Assembly: GCF_028765545.1 (NCBI RefSeq)
Contig: NZ_JARACP010000001.1
Location: forward strand, 310,001 to 374,000
DNA: 64,000 nucleotides
Origin: Aliivibrio sp. S4MY1
Lineage (GTDB): Bacteria > Pseudomonadota > Gammaproteobacteria > Enterobacterales > Vibrionaceae
Direction of reading: 5' to 3'
The position numbers and the translations under genes are program-made. Below are positions 19,204 through 28,086 of this stretch, one piece after another (positions within the stretch are counted from its first letter, which is position 1; each line of letters begins with the position of its first letter). The notes under the pieces were generated by a model that saw only the letters and a list, made by a program, of their open reading frames with translations, did not search any database and had not been told where the DNA came from.

Positions 19204-19735
19204 ATCTATCAGGAATAGACAGTAAAACTAATATGGCACCTGCGCCACCAAACTCTAAAGGCGCTTGGTGAAATGCCATCACATCTGGGTGTTGAGCTAG
19301 CCACAAAGGCACTTTTTGTTTAAGAATATGTTTTCCAATTCCGTGCATAACACTGGCACAAGAAATATTCTCTTTTAAACAATAAGCAATCATTGAGCCG
19401 AGTTCGCGCTTTGCTTCATCCTGTTTCATTCCGTGCATATCTAAAAAGACATCAGGGACATACACACCGCGACGTAATCGCTTCACTTCGTATTTTGATA
19501 CATCATCACGGGCATAACGAACAGGTCCATCTTCATTAAGAAGTGGCACAAATTCGTCAGAAAAGAAAAACTCTTCATTTTTCCCTTCTTTTAATGACTT
19601 TCTTTGCTGTTGTTGCTCGCTAAAGTTCTTACTCGGTTGATGGATTATGGTATCCTGTTGCAACTTTTTAGAGCCTTGTACTGCTTCACGGAACAGCGAA
19701 AGTTCGTCATCTGATAGGTGGTCGTTTTTGCTCAT
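19202..19735 (-). CDS. smrB: SmrB, Smr-domain ribosome-rescue endonuclease
   Basis: The C-terminal Smr domain is clear: FLDMHGMKQDEAKREL and SVMHGIGKHILKQKVPLWLAQHPDV. The N-terminal half is polar and flexible, as in E. coli SmrB (YfcN), which cuts mRNA between collided ribosomes. Length 177. It lies divergently from prmB with a 52-base gap to the prmB start, the same neighbourhood as in E. coli. Confidence 0.92.
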   Translation of the reverse strand: MSKNDHLSDDELSLFREAVQGSKKLQQDTIIHQPSKNFSEQQQQRKSLKEGKNEEFFFSDEFVPLLNEDGPVRYARDDVSKYEVKRLRRGVYVPDVFLDMHGMKQDEAKRELGSMIAYCLKENISCASVMHGIGKHILKQKVPLWLAQHPDVMAFHQAPLEFGGAGAILVLLSIPDR

Positions 19736-19787
19736 TTTTAAATTCCAATAATTAACAGCAGTATTATAACTTGTTTTGGGGGCAATT

Positions 19788-20720
19788 TTGGATAAGATTT
19801 TTGTAGAAGAGGCCGTTTCTGAGCTTCATACGTTACAGGATATGTTGCGTTGGACGGTAAGCCGCTTTAATGCTGCGGGTCTTTTTTATGGTCACGGCAC
19901 AGATAACGCATGGGATGAAGCGGTTCAACTAGTGCTTCCTACGCTATATTTACCTATTGATGTTCCTGCTCATGTACGTGAATCTCGTTTAACATCAACA
20001 GAGCGACTACGTATTGTTGAGCGTGTTGTACGTCGTATTAACGAGCGTATTCCTACTGCTTATTTGACTAATAAAGCATGGTTTTGTGGTCTTGAGTTTT
20101 TTGTTGATGAGCGCGTACTTGTGCCTCGTTCTCCAATTGCTGAATTGATTGAAACGCAATTTGAACCATGGTTAACCGAAGATCCAACACGTATTATGGA
20201 TCTATGTACGGGCAGTGGTTGTATTGCTATTGCATGTGCTCATGCGTTCCCAAATGCAGAAGTAGATGCAATTGATATTTCTACTGATGCGTTAATGGTT
20301 GCAGAGCAAAACGTTCAAGACCATGGCATGGAGCAGCAAGTGTTCCCTATGCGTTCTGATCTGTTGCGTGATATTCCAAAAGATCAGTATAACTTCATTG
20401 TTTCTAATCCACCGTATGTGGATGAAGAAGACATGAACAGTTTACCTGAAGAGTTTGAGCACGAACCTGAGTTAGGTTTGGCTGCTGGTAGTGATGGACT
20501 GAAATTAGTTCGTCGTATTCTAGCTAATGCACCAGATTACTTAATGGATAATGGTTTCTTGATTTGTGAAGTAGGTAACTCTATGGTTCACATGATGGAG
20601 CAATACCCAGAAATTCCATTCACTTGGATTGAGTTTGCAGAAGGTGGACACGGTGTATTCATGCTAACTAAACAGCAGCTTCTTGATTGTGCTGAAGAGT
20701 TTGCTCTATACCGCGATTAA
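19788..20720 (+). CDS. prmB: PrmB, ribosomal protein L3 glutamine methyltransferase
   Basis: PrmB methylates glutamine of ribosomal protein L3 using SAM. The product carries [18 protein letters not shown] (SAM site) and the catalytic [11 protein letters not shown] choose TTG 19788, preceded by GGGGG at five bases, because the product then begins [13 protein letters not shown] like the enterobacterial protein. The TTG 19776 gives four extra residues without a binding site. Length 310. Confidence 0.94.
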   Translation: MDKIFVEEAVSELHTLQDMLRWTVSRFNAAGLFYGHGTDNAWDEAVQLVLPTLYLPIDVPAHVRESRLTSTERLRIVERVVRRINERIPTAYLTNKAWFCGLEFFVDERVLVPRSPIAELIETQFEPWLTEDPTRIMDLCTGSGCIAIACAHAFPNAEVDAIDISTDALMVAEQNVQDHGMEQQVFPMRSDLLRDIPKDQYNFIVSNPPYVDEEDMNSLPEEFEHEPELGLAAGSDGLKLVRRILANAPDYLMDNGFLICEVGNSMVHMMEQYPEIPFTWIEFAEGGHGVFMLTKQQLLDCAEEFALYRD

Positions 20721-20746
20721 GTCACTAAATTCGACTTATTATAATA

Positions 20747-20773
20747 AGCCTGATGCTCGCATCAGGCTTTTTT
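20747..20773 (+). terminator. Terminator of prmB
   Basis: AGCCTGAT/ATCAGGCT stem with 6-base loop and a six-T run. The T run overlaps the stop codon of the small leftward gene. Confidence 0.87.
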
Positions 20774-20885
20774 ATATATCTTTACTTTGTGACATTGCAA
20801 AATCAAGTCGATTACGAAGGTTTTGTTGTTTTTCGCTGATGTTATTTTTACGTAATACTTTTCTTACTAGACGAAGTAGTTTCAT
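20772..20885 (-). CDS. Putative 37-residue basic small protein
   Basis: An ATG frame on the minus strand reads MKLLRLVRKVLRKNNISEKQ and ends in AMSQSKDI. It is an amphipathic, basic N-terminal helix followed by a second helix-like part. Codon choice matches neighbouring genes. A good promoter (TTTACT, 18 bases, TATAAT) points at it from 21044-21073. The ribosome binding site is weak (AAGAAA). I do not recognise a function. It could instead be the end of a non-coding RNA. Confidence 0.5.
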   Translation of the reverse strand: MKLLRLVRKVLRKNNISEKQQNLRNRLDFAMSQSKDI

Positions 20886-21318
20886 TTTTTTTCTTAACCG
20901 TTAATGATATTTAGTAATTAGCAGGAATAATGCCAACTATTTATTGCCATCCTTACGTTAAAAATCTCATCCATGCATTGCTTTTTTTATCAACATTTTA
21001 TGTTTATTTTTAGTTTTTTGGCTCATTAATGAGTCAAGTGTTAATTATACGTTGTGATATGAATAGCAGTAAAGAGGTATTTTTGTAAAATGAGAGTTTT
21101 ATCAGTTAAGGTTTTTTGGATTAAGGTCACAAATTGCCGCTGTTGATTTTTTAAATTGTTTTTACGGCAAAGAAAATCACATCTAAGAAAAAGAGTGTGC
21201 TCACTAATTTAGAGAGAAACCATTACTAGGGGCTTTACTCTGCTGTAGATTCAAGCCAATATGGATTGATTAAAGTTATGCTATTTATAGCCAATCAACA
21301 ATATTTACAGAGGAAGTA
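20886..21318. other. Intergenic region between the small gene and aroC
   Basis: An AT-rich stretch holding the leftward promoter at 21044-21073 and, presumably, the aroC promoter. A 12-base palindrome CTCATTAATGAG lies at 21022-21033. No other reading frame or structured RNA is convincing. Confidence 0.5.
21044..21073 (-). promoter_or_regulatory. Sigma-70 promoter facing the 37-residue gene
   Basis: On the minus strand TTTACT and a perfect TATAAT are separated by 18 bases. Transcription would start near 21037 and run about 150 bases before the small gene's ATG. Confidence 0.5.
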
Positions 21319-22404
21319 ATGGCTGGAAATTCTATTGGACAACATTTTCGAGTAACAACGTTTGGTGAAAGTCATGGCTTGGCTTTGGGCTGTATTGTGG
21401 ATGGCTGCCCTCCAGGTCTAGAGTTGAGTGAAGCGGATCTGCAAATCGATTTAGATCGTCGTAAACCGGGTACTTCAAAATACACTACTCAACGTCGTGA
21501 AGCGGATGAAGTAAAAATTCTATCAGGTGTATTTGAAGGAAAAACCACAGGAACCTCAATTGGTTTACTGATTGAAAACACCGATCAACGTTCTAAAGAT
21601 TATTCTGAGATTAAAGATAAGTTCCGTCCGGGACACGCAGATTACACTTATCACCAAAAATATGGACAGCGTGATTATCGTGGTGGTGGTCGTTCTTCTG
21701 CTCGTGAAACGGCAATGCGTGTTGCAGCTGGTGCTGTTGCTAAGAAATACTTGAAACAAGAGTTTGGAATTGAAGTTCGCGCTTACCTATCACAAATGGG
21801 CGACGTAGCGATTGATTCAGTTGATTGGAATGAAATCGAGAATAATGCGTTTTTCTGTCCTGATGCAAGCAAAGTAGAGGCCTTTGATGAGCTTATTCGT
21901 AAGTTAAAGAAAGAAGGGGACTCTATTGGCGCTAAAATTACCGTTGTCGCACAAGGTGTACCGGTTGGGTTAGGCGAACCTGTTTTTGATCGTTTAGATG
22001 CAGATGTTGCCCATGCTTTAATGGGAATTAACGCGGTTAAAGGCGTTGAGATTGGCGATGGCTTTGAAGTGGTTCAACAACGTGGTTCTGAGCATCGTGA
22101 TCCATTAACACCAGAAGGTTTTAGTTCAAATCATGCTGGTGGTATTTTGGGTGGTATTTCATCTGGACAAGATATTGTGGCGCACATTGCTCTAAAACCA
22201 ACTTCTAGTATTACTGTTCCGGGTGAAACGATTACTCGCAGCGGTGAAAAAACAGAGTTGATTACTAAAGGGCGTCATGATCCTTGTGTTGGTATTCGTG
22301 CCGTACCTATTGCTGAGGCTATGCTAGCAATTGTTGTAATGGACCATTTAGTTCGCCATCGTGGTCAAAATTTTGGTGTACAAACAGAAACGCCAAAGAT
22401 TTAA
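21319..22404 (+). CDS. aroC: AroC, chorismate synthase
   Basis: Chorismate synthase converts EPSP to chorismate, the last step of the shikimate pathway, using reduced FMN. The signatures [18 protein letters not shown] near the start, [20 protein letters not shown] (about 116-135) and [17 protein letters not shown] are all present. Length 361. GAGGAAG lies six bases before the ATG. It is transcribed alone here. Confidence 0.97.
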   Translation: MAGNSIGQHFRVTTFGESHGLALGCIVDGCPPGLELSEADLQIDLDRRKPGTSKYTTQRREADEVKILSGVFEGKTTGTSIGLLIENTDQRSKDYSEIKDKFRPGHADYTYHQKYGQRDYRGGGRSSARETAMRVAAGAVAKKYLKQEFGIEVRAYLSQMGDVAIDSVDWNEIENNAFFCPDASKVEAFDELIRKLKKEGDSIGAKITVVAQGVPVGLGEPVFDRLDADVAHALMGINAVKGVEIGDGFEVVQQRGSEHRDPLTPEGFSSNHAGGILGGISSGQDIVAHIALKPTSSITVPGETITRSGEKTELITKGRHDPCVGIRAVPIAEAMLAIVVMDHLVRHRGQNFGVQTETPKI

Positions 22405-22457
22405 ATAAGAAGTGAGGGATTGGTTTTTAGGAACTAATAACGCCACATAGAACTAAT

Positions 22458-22499
22458 AAAAAGAGCCAGATTGATTATGATATCAATCTGGTTCTTTTT
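22458..22499. terminator. Bidirectional terminator between aroC and the TRIC-like gene
   Basis: AAAAAGAGCCAGATTGAT pairs with ATCAATCTGGTTCTTTTT with a single G-T pair and a 6-base loop. It has A and T runs on both sides and serves convergent genes. Confidence 0.88.
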
Positions 22500-22514
22500 A
22501 TTTGTATCTAATTT

Positions 22515-23156
22515 TTAATTTTTCTCAATCGTTTCAGGTTGATCTTCTGTGATATCTAAATGAAATACAGGTAAGCACCAACCAAATTTTACTGCGGCCA
22601 TACGAGCAGTAAAACCGATAACAATAGTAGCAATCGTTGTGATTAACTCATCGACACCAAAATGAAGTAATCCGATGTATAGCACAGCAGATAGTAATGA
22701 AATTGAAGCATATAATTCTTTATGCAATACCATTGGCATCTGGCGACAGAAAAGATCACGCAGTAGCCCACCAAACACGCCTGTTACAATGGCAGAAACA
22801 ACACATATTAGTGGGTGAAGCCCCATATCTAATGCGACTTGTGAGCCAATAATACTAAAAACAATTAAACCAATAGCATCTAAAAATACAAAGAAGCGAT
22901 GGTTTTTGGCTACCCATGGGCCGATCCATGTTGTTAATACGCCGGCAATGCAGGTAATCACAAGGAATTGTGGGTTTTTTACCCAACCAACAGGGTAGTG
23001 ACCAAGAAGAATATCACGAACAGTACCACCGCCAATTGCTGTTGCACTGGCAACTAACATTACGCCAAACCAATCCATTTTTTTCTTACCAGCGGCTAAT
23101 GCACCTGTCATTGCTTCAGCTGTGATCCCAATAATATAAAGAACTGTTAATAACAT
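22515..23156 (-). CDS. TRIC-type (UPF0126, YicG-like) membrane protein
   Basis: A 213-residue protein with about seven hydrophobic helices arranged as an internal duplication. The glycine-rich motifs ATAIGGGTVRDILLG and VTGVFGGLLRDLFC occur in each half. This is the UPF0126 family, whose members are bacterial TRIC cation channels. Physiological role is not established for this copy. The MgtC-like gene lies about 105 bases upstream on the same strand and may be co-transcribed. Confidence 0.85.
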   Translation of the reverse strand: MLLTVLYIIGITAEAMTGALAAGKKKMDWFGVMLVASATAIGGGTVRDILLGHYPVGWVKNPQFLVITCIAGVLTTWIGPWVAKNHRFFVFLDAIGLIVFSIIGSQVALDMGLHPLICVVSAIVTGVFGGLLRDLFCRQMPMVLHKELYASISLLSAVLYIGLLHFGVDELITTIATIVIGFTARMAAVKFGWCLPVFHLDITEDQPETIEKN

Positions 23157-23261
23157 TTTCTAATACCGTGTCATATCATGATGGTCAAATAATAGGACGA
23201 GAATTTTATGGGATTAAACGAATAATGACGAATGAAAAAAACTATTCCGACATTTTTCAGA

Positions 23262-23795
23262 TTAGTTTTTTTTATGCATTTTATCGAGACTATGAGCCCT
23301 TGGTTTATGAGTTCTAATATTGAGTATTTTTTGATGCACGCCGCGACGAAGGCTTTTGAATGAATTTTCAAGCTTATCAATGCCGAGTAAAACAAAAAGA
23401 GCTAATAAAGTGATAATGACTGATTGCTGAATGTAGCCTAATGCAATCATCATCCCTAATGCTGCTAACACCCAAATAATGGCCGCAGAGGTTACACCAT
23501 GAATTTTACCATCTAAAGTCATCATTACCCCTGCGCCAAGAAAACCAATTCCTGTAATAATTTGGCCTAGTACTCGAGCATGATCCAGAGAGTTTACAGA
23601 TAGGGACATTGCCATCGCTAAGAAAAAGTAAGTACCTGAAATAATTAGAATAGAGGTTCTTATTCCTACGGGTTTGCCTCGAGTTTGCCGTTCAACGCCA
23701 ATTAACAAACCATTGAAAGCACAAGCGGCAATAGCAGACCAAGAAAAAGGCCCTAAATCCAGTAATTGAGCAAGTTGTAAAGTGATGTCATTCAC
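23262..23795 (-). CDS. MgtC/SapB family membrane protein
   Basis: A 177-residue protein with four to five helices and the MgtC/SapB core: ACAFNGLLIGVERQTRGKPVGIRTSILI, then TGIGFLGAGVMM and TSAAIIWVLAALGM. The start is GTG, as the nearby ATG is out of frame. It lacks the long C-terminal soluble domain of true MgtC. Its tail is instead basic (HQKILNIRTHKPRAHSLDKMHKKN). Family roles relate to magnesium stress and ATP synthase control, but this shorter form is uncharacterised to my knowledge. Confidence 0.83.
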   Translation of the reverse strand: MNDITLQLAQLLDLGPFSWSAIAACAFNGLLIGVERQTRGKPVGIRTSILIISGTYFFLAMAMSLSVNSLDHARVLGQIITGIGFLGAGVMMTLDGKIHGVTSAAIIWVLAALGMMIALGYIQQSVIITLLALFVLLGIDKLENSFKSLRRGVHQKILNIRTHKPRAHSLDKMHKKN

Positions 23796-23968
23796 AGGTG
23801 GTGAAACTCCAATCTAAAGGGGGAGAGATAATTTTGGAGAGTATCAGTTCACTCTTTTGACAGATAATGAATAATTTTGAGAAGGAGGATAAAAAAAATT
23901 TATCTAGATAGGCCTTTAGTATGTGGTGAGGTAGAATACGCTTCTATTATTATTGCTAAGCCTGTTGT

Positions 23969-24499
23969 ATGCCTCACCAATATCAAGATTTAATTACTGT
24001 TTTTAATGCTACTTTTTCTGATTCGTTTAATACCAAGCTAGAACTGGGTGGTGATGAACCCATTTACCTACCAGCGGATAGTGAATTTAATTATCACCGT
24101 ATTATTTTTGCGCGTGGTTTTTATCAATCAGGCATGCATGAAATTGCCCATTGGTGTGTTGCTGGCCCTGATCGTCGTCTATTGGAAGATTTTGGTTACT
24201 GGTATGAGCCTGATGGCCGAACAGAGCAAGTTCAATCAGAGTTTGAAAAAGTAGAGATCCGCCCTCAAGCCTATGAGTGGATATTATCATTAAGTGCTGG
24301 GTTAAAATTTAATGTGAGTTGTGACAACTTAAATGGCGATTTTGAGCCAGATCGTTTAGCATTCATGGCTAAAGTACATAATGAAGTGATGAGCATTTTA
24401 GATAATGGATTACCTCCACGTGTAGAGGCATTATCCAACGCATTACGTGAGTTTTATCAAATAGCCCCACTTACCAAAGAACAATTTATTGTCCAATAG
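23969..24499 (+). CDS. epmC: EpmC, elongation factor P hydroxylase
   Basis: EpmC (YfcM) hydroxylates the beta-lysyl-lysine of EF-P. The metal-binding pattern HEIAHWCVAGPDRRLLEDFGYWYEPDGR matches the family, with the HEIAH histidines as likely iron ligands. Length 176 is normal. It is followed seven bases later by yfcL, as in E. coli. epmA and epmB are not in the window. Confidence 0.92.
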   Translation: MPHQYQDLITVFNATFSDSFNTKLELGGDEPIYLPADSEFNYHRIIFARGFYQSGMHEIAHWCVAGPDRRLLEDFGYWYEPDGRTEQVQSEFEKVEIRPQAYEWILSLSAGLKFNVSCDNLNGDFEPDRLAFMAKVHNEVMSILDNGLPPRVEALSNALREFYQIAPLTKEQFIVQ

Positions 24500-24506
24500 G
24501 AAAAAG

Positions 24507-24767
24507 ATGATCATTGAATTTGAAGAAAAAATGCTTGAACTGATTGATGCTCGAATTGAAACAGCATCAGATGATGAGCTATTTGCTGGTGGCTACTTAC
24601 GTGGACACATTTCATTGTCAGTTGCTAAGTGCGAAGAACAAGAAATTGCTGATCTTGATATACTAAAAGCACATATCAATGAAAGTCTTGAAGCGGCTAA
24701 ATCTGAGTTATCTCCTGCTGATCGTATTATTGTGGCTGATCTATGGAATGAGCTTCAAAACGCATAA
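24507..24767 (+). CDS. yfcL: YfcL family protein
   Basis: An acidic, helical protein of 86 residues starting MIIEFEEKMLELIDARIE and containing ELFAGGYLRGHISLSVA, recognisable as YfcL. Its function is unknown. The ATG 24507 has AGGAAA at six bases. Upstream codons in the frame overlap epmC and lack a site. It shares an operon with epmC. Confidence 0.82.
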   Translation: MIIEFEEKMLELIDARIETASDDELFAGGYLRGHISLSVAKCEEQEIADLDILKAHINESLEAAKSELSPADRIIVADLWNELQNA

Positions 24768-24794
24768 TGTAAATAAGCAAAAATAAATGAAAAA

Positions 24795-24822
24795 GGCAGT
24801 TCTGAAGAGAGCTGCCTTTTTT
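24795..24822 (+). terminator. Terminator of epmC-yfcL
   Basis: GGCAGTTCT/AGAGCTGCC 9-bp stem with GAAG loop and six T. A preceding A run allows it to stop leftward transcription of the HIT gene too. Confidence 0.87.
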
Positions 24823-24838
24823 ATGGTGAGTAAAATCG

Positions 24839-25264
24839 TTATTGCTTGAATCCAGGCAATGCTCTTAATTTATCTCGAAGTAGATCCACCAATTGAGTTT
24901 GATCGGACTGTGCTCTGATCTCTCCATTAGTATTTCCCCAGACTGGGCCTGGCCATGCGATATCAGTGATAAAGCGTGCAATATGGTGAATGTGTAACTG
25001 AGGAACTAAGTTACCTAGTGCTCCAATATTAATTTTATCTGGTGTGAAATTATCTTCGAGCAGTTGAGCAACCGAACTTGATTCTTGAATAAATTGAATT
25101 TGCTGCTCTGGGGTCATATGGTGGATTTCTTTTAAGTCTTCAATTCGAGGAACTAAAATCACCCAAGGGCCGATGTTTTCTTTAATGAGTAAAACAGAAC
25201 ATAACGGAAGATTGCCCAAAAAGATGCAATCTTGTTGCAAACGGGGGTGTAATTGAAAAGCCAT
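24839..25264 (-). CDS. HIT family protein
   Basis: A 141-residue HIT-fold protein. The nucleotide-binding motif is the variant LHIHHIARF (H-x-H-H) seen in one bacterial subgroup rather than H-x-H-x-H. MAFQLHPRLQQDC and WVILVPRIEDLKEIHHM are typical of the subgroup. Hydrolysis or transfer on a nucleotide is likely, but the substrate is unknown. ATG 25264 is preceded by AAGGAAA; the longer frame to 25291 is not. Confidence 0.8.
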   Translation of the reverse strand: MAFQLHPRLQQDCIFLGNLPLCSVLLIKENIGPWVILVPRIEDLKEIHHMTPEQQIQFIQESSSVAQLLEDNFTPDKINIGALGNLVPQLHIHHIARFITDIAWPGPVWGNTNGEIRAQSDQTQLVDLLRDKLRALPGFKQ

Positions 25265-25342
25265 TTGTATTTCCTTGGTTTCTATCAGCAATGCTTTGTT
25301 ATATCATAATCGGTTCATAATAAAGAATAAGTGAAGCAATTC

Positions 25343-26284
25343 ATGAGTGAAAAAGTCGATAAAAACGTTTATAACCCCACTTTTCAATGGGCATTTCTTC
25401 ATCCTAAGTATTGGCCAACATGGTTAGGGATCGGATTTGCTATTATTTTGGCTTTTATTCCGTTTCGATTACGCGATAAATTAGCGGCACAAATTGTAAA
25501 ATTAGTACTTAAGAGACCAGGTGGTGGTATTAAGCGAGCTAAGTTGAATATTGCGACTTGTTTTCCTGAAAAATCAGAAGAAGAACAGAAAAAATTGCTT
25601 GAAGATACCTATATTACAGGTGCTCAGGTGATGCTTGGTTTTTCTGAGTTGCTTGTTCGTAGTCGTAAGCATAATGAAGGACGCGGGATTTTTGTTGGTG
25701 CAGAGAATCTATTCCCTCTGCTTGAGCAAAAAGAAAATATTATTATTTTAGCGCCGCATGCTTGGGCTATTGATTTCCCTGCGATTCTTTTGGCTTCTCG
25801 TGGCTATCAGGTAACGACCATGATGAAACCTCAAAAGAACCCAATAACTGATTGGTTAATGCATGTTCAGCGTATGCAATATGGCGGTAAGATTTATGCT
25901 CGTAGCGCGGGGATCAAACCATTAATCAAAGCGATTAAAGAAGGCTACTTAGCGTATTACTTACCTGATGAAGATCATGGTCCACAAAACAGTGTATTTG
26001 TCCCTTTCTTTGCTACACAAAAAGCAACGTTAAAAGGGTTTGGTAAACTGGCTCGTTTATCAAAAGCAAAGGTGGTTCCAATGTTGCCATCGTATAATGC
26101 AGAAACAGGGCAGTTTGAGATTATTACATTACCAGCGATTGCGGATTTTCCATCAGGAGATGAAGAGACCGATGCTCGTGCAATGAATATTGCTATTGAA
26201 CAGCTGGTTACTGAGCGTCCTGAGCAATACATGTGGGTGTTAAACTTACTGCGCTCTAGACCTGACGGTAGCCGTTTATATTAA
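25343..26284 (+). CDS. lpxM: LpxM (MsbB)-type lipid A late acyltransferase
   Basis: A membrane-associated acyltransferase of the LpxL/LpxM family with an N-terminal membrane helix (WLGIGFAIILAFIPF) and the catalytic HX4D motif in APHAWAIDFPAI. The pieces HPKYWPTWLGIG, YYLPDEDHGPQNSVFVPFFA and RPEQYMWVLNLLR match LpxM more closely than LpxL. LpxM adds the secondary acyl chain to the 3'-linked chain of lipid A. I chose ATG 25343 over GTG 25331. It is monocistronic with a strong terminator. Confidence 0.9.
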   Translation: MSEKVDKNVYNPTFQWAFLHPKYWPTWLGIGFAIILAFIPFRLRDKLAAQIVKLVLKRPGGGIKRAKLNIATCFPEKSEEEQKKLLEDTYITGAQVMLGFSELLVRSRKHNEGRGIFVGAENLFPLLEQKENIIILAPHAWAIDFPAILLASRGYQVTTMMKPQKNPITDWLMHVQRMQYGGKIYARSAGIKPLIKAIKEGYLAYYLPDEDHGPQNSVFVPFFATQKATLKGFGKLARLSKAKVVPMLPSYNAETGQFEIITLPAIADFPSGDEETDARAMNIAIEQLVTERPEQYMWVLNLLRSRPDGSRLY

Positions 26285-26311
26285 CAATTAGTTATTCAAT
26301 GTATTTTTAAG

Positions 26312-26342
26312 CCCGTAGAATTTACCGTTCTACGGGTTTTTT
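26312..26342 (+). terminator. Terminator of lpxM
   Basis: CCCGTAGAA/TTCTACGGG 9-bp perfect stem, 7-base loop and six T, 27 bases after the stop codon. Confidence 0.9.
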
Positions 26343-26535
26343 ATTTTAATGAACTTTGTAACGAAAAATGAAGAAGTGATTTATTTGATTTATATCAAAA
26401 GTCGATCTTGGTCATTTAATCAATCTAAGTTTTTGTAAATGGTTAGGGTCTATCTGTTGCTGAAGCGTATAATTATTTGTGTTCTTATTATAATTACGCT
26501 GCCAATGCTCTTTACGTGCTAAGTTGATACGATAA

Positions 26536-27972
26536 ATGCCAAAATCACCCAATTTTCGTTTTTTTCAAGGTGGGATGCTAAAGCATCGTACTACGCCAAA
26601 ATTTCTAACCACACAAACTGATTATTATGCGCTGCTTTTCTTATCGGCACTGGTTGGTGGTATTGCCGGGTCTGTCGTCGCTTTATTTGAAGCCTCAATT
26701 CGCTTGATCGGTGAACAGCGTCTCAACTTCATTCATTCATTTCCTTATTCTGAGTATTTAGCGCCTGTTGCTGCGGTATTAGCGGGGGCTGCGATGGCTG
26801 CTGCTGGCTTTTGGCTTACTTTTCGATTTGCACCAGAGACTGCGGGTAGTGGTATCCCTCATATTGAAGGGGCCCTTGATGGGACTCAAGAGATCCGTTG
26901 GGCTCGTGTATTGCCGATTAAATTTATTGCAGGCACATTAACGATTGGTTCAGGAATGGTGCTTGGCCGTGAAGGGCCATCAATTCAAATTGGTGGTGCT
27001 GTTGGTAGAATGATCGCATGTAAAGGTAAACGATTCAGTCACTCTTCTCATATATTAACAGCAGCAGGGGCGGCGGCAGGTTTAGCTGCGGCATTTAACG
27101 CGCCTCTTGCTGGCATTTTGTTTGTGGTTGAAGAGATGCGTCCTCAGTTTCGTTATAACATCACTTCAATAAAGTGTGTGACATTAGCCACAGCGGTAGC
27201 AACGATAGTGATGCGTTCTTTACATGGGCAAGAAGCATTTTTAACGATTCCAAGTTTTGATGTCCCACCATTACGTTCACTGATTCTTTTTGCCATTTTA
27301 GGGATTATCTTTGGCATTATTGGGGTGAACTTTAATAAATGGATTTTAAAAGGAACGAGTAAGGTTAAAGACTTCCACCAAAATAAATTGTCTCGTATTG
27401 TGCTTATGGGCGCAGCGTTTGGCGGCACTTTTGCTTTATTGCATTTAGTGGCTCCTAAACTATCTGGCAGTGGGATGGAAATCATTACTGAGATGTTTTA
27501 TAGCCCAATGGCATGGATGATCATGGTTGGTTTTTTTGTACTACGAGTGATTGTTACTGTTGCTTGTTTTTCATCGGGTGCTCCGGGAGGCATTTTTGCC
27601 CCAATGTTAGCGCTAGGTACCTTACTTGGTTTATCTTATGGTGTGGTAATGTCAGCATGGTTTCCCGGTTGGATATCAAACCCTGGAGTTTATGCTATCG
27701 CAGGGATGGGAGCATTGTTTGCCGCTACAGTAAGAGCCCCTGTAACAGGTGTTATTCTTGTGGTTGAAATGACGAATAATTATCAGTTGATCTTACCGCT
27801 ATTAGTGACAACACTTGGTGCGACGTTTATTGCTCAAGCATTGGGTGGACAACCTTTATATTCTGCACTTTTAAAACAGTCTTTGCTGAAAGATAAAGAG
27901 TTGAGGGCTGAAGAGAGTGGATTACAGAAGGTTGATCAAAGTATTGCTAATGCGAATACAGAAAATAAGTAA
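26536..27972 (+). CDS. clcA: ClcA, H+/Cl- exchange transporter
   Basis: A CLC-family antiporter that exchanges two chloride for one proton, used in acid resistance. It shows all selectivity motifs: GSGIPHIEGAL, GREGPSIQIGG (with the gating Glu), the proton-path Glu in FVVEEMRPQ, SGAPGGIFAPMLALG, and the central Tyr in GQPLYSALL. Length is 478 from ATG 26536, which has no clear binding site. ATG 26575, preceded by AAGGTGG, would give 465 residues and is a serious alternative. Confidence 0.94.
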   Translation: MPKSPNFRFFQGGMLKHRTTPKFLTTQTDYYALLFLSALVGGIAGSVVALFEASIRLIGEQRLNFIHSFPYSEYLAPVAAVLAGAAMAAAGFWLTFRFAPETAGSGIPHIEGALDGTQEIRWARVLPIKFIAGTLTIGSGMVLGREGPSIQIGGAVGRMIACKGKRFSHSSHILTAAGAAAGLAAAFNAPLAGILFVVEEMRPQFRYNITSIKCVTLATAVATIVMRSLHGQEAFLTIPSFDVPPLRSLILFAILGIIFGIIGVNFNKWILKGTSKVKDFHQNKLSRIVLMGAAFGGTFALLHLVAPKLSGSGMEIITEMFYSPMAWMIMVGFFVLRVIVTVACFSSGAPGGIFAPMLALGTLLGLSYGVVMSAWFPGWISNPGVYAIAGMGALFAATVRAPVTGVILVVEMTNNYQLILPLLVTTLGATFIAQALGGQPLYSALLKQSLLKDKELRAEESGLQKVDQSIANANTENK

Positions 27973-27992
27973 TTTCACTTTAATGTAATAAG

Positions 27993-28037
27993 TAATACCA
28001 ATTCCAAGAATTATCATCTAATGAGTTACATTGGTAT
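27993..28037. repeat. Dispersed TACCAAT palindromic element after clcA
   Basis: ATACCAAT at 27995-28002 is mirrored by ATTGGTAT at 28030-28037. The left end TAATACCAATTC is identical to the string after fadJ. Confidence 0.55.
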
Positions 28038-28070
28038 AACCATCTGAATTTTCATCTTTCAGATGGTTAT
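28036..28070. terminator. 13-bp perfect hairpin between clcA and rlmA
   Basis: ATAACCATCTGAA and TTCAGATGGTTAT form a perfect stem with a 9-base loop between convergent genes. T tracts are weak, so its strength as a terminator is uncertain. Confidence 0.6.
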
Positions 28071-28086
28071 AATCATGATAAATAGA

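Noticed and set aside
20683-20904. 73-codon rightward frame after prmB
   Set aside because: It runs through the prmB end and terminator and is antisense to the better-supported 37-residue frame.
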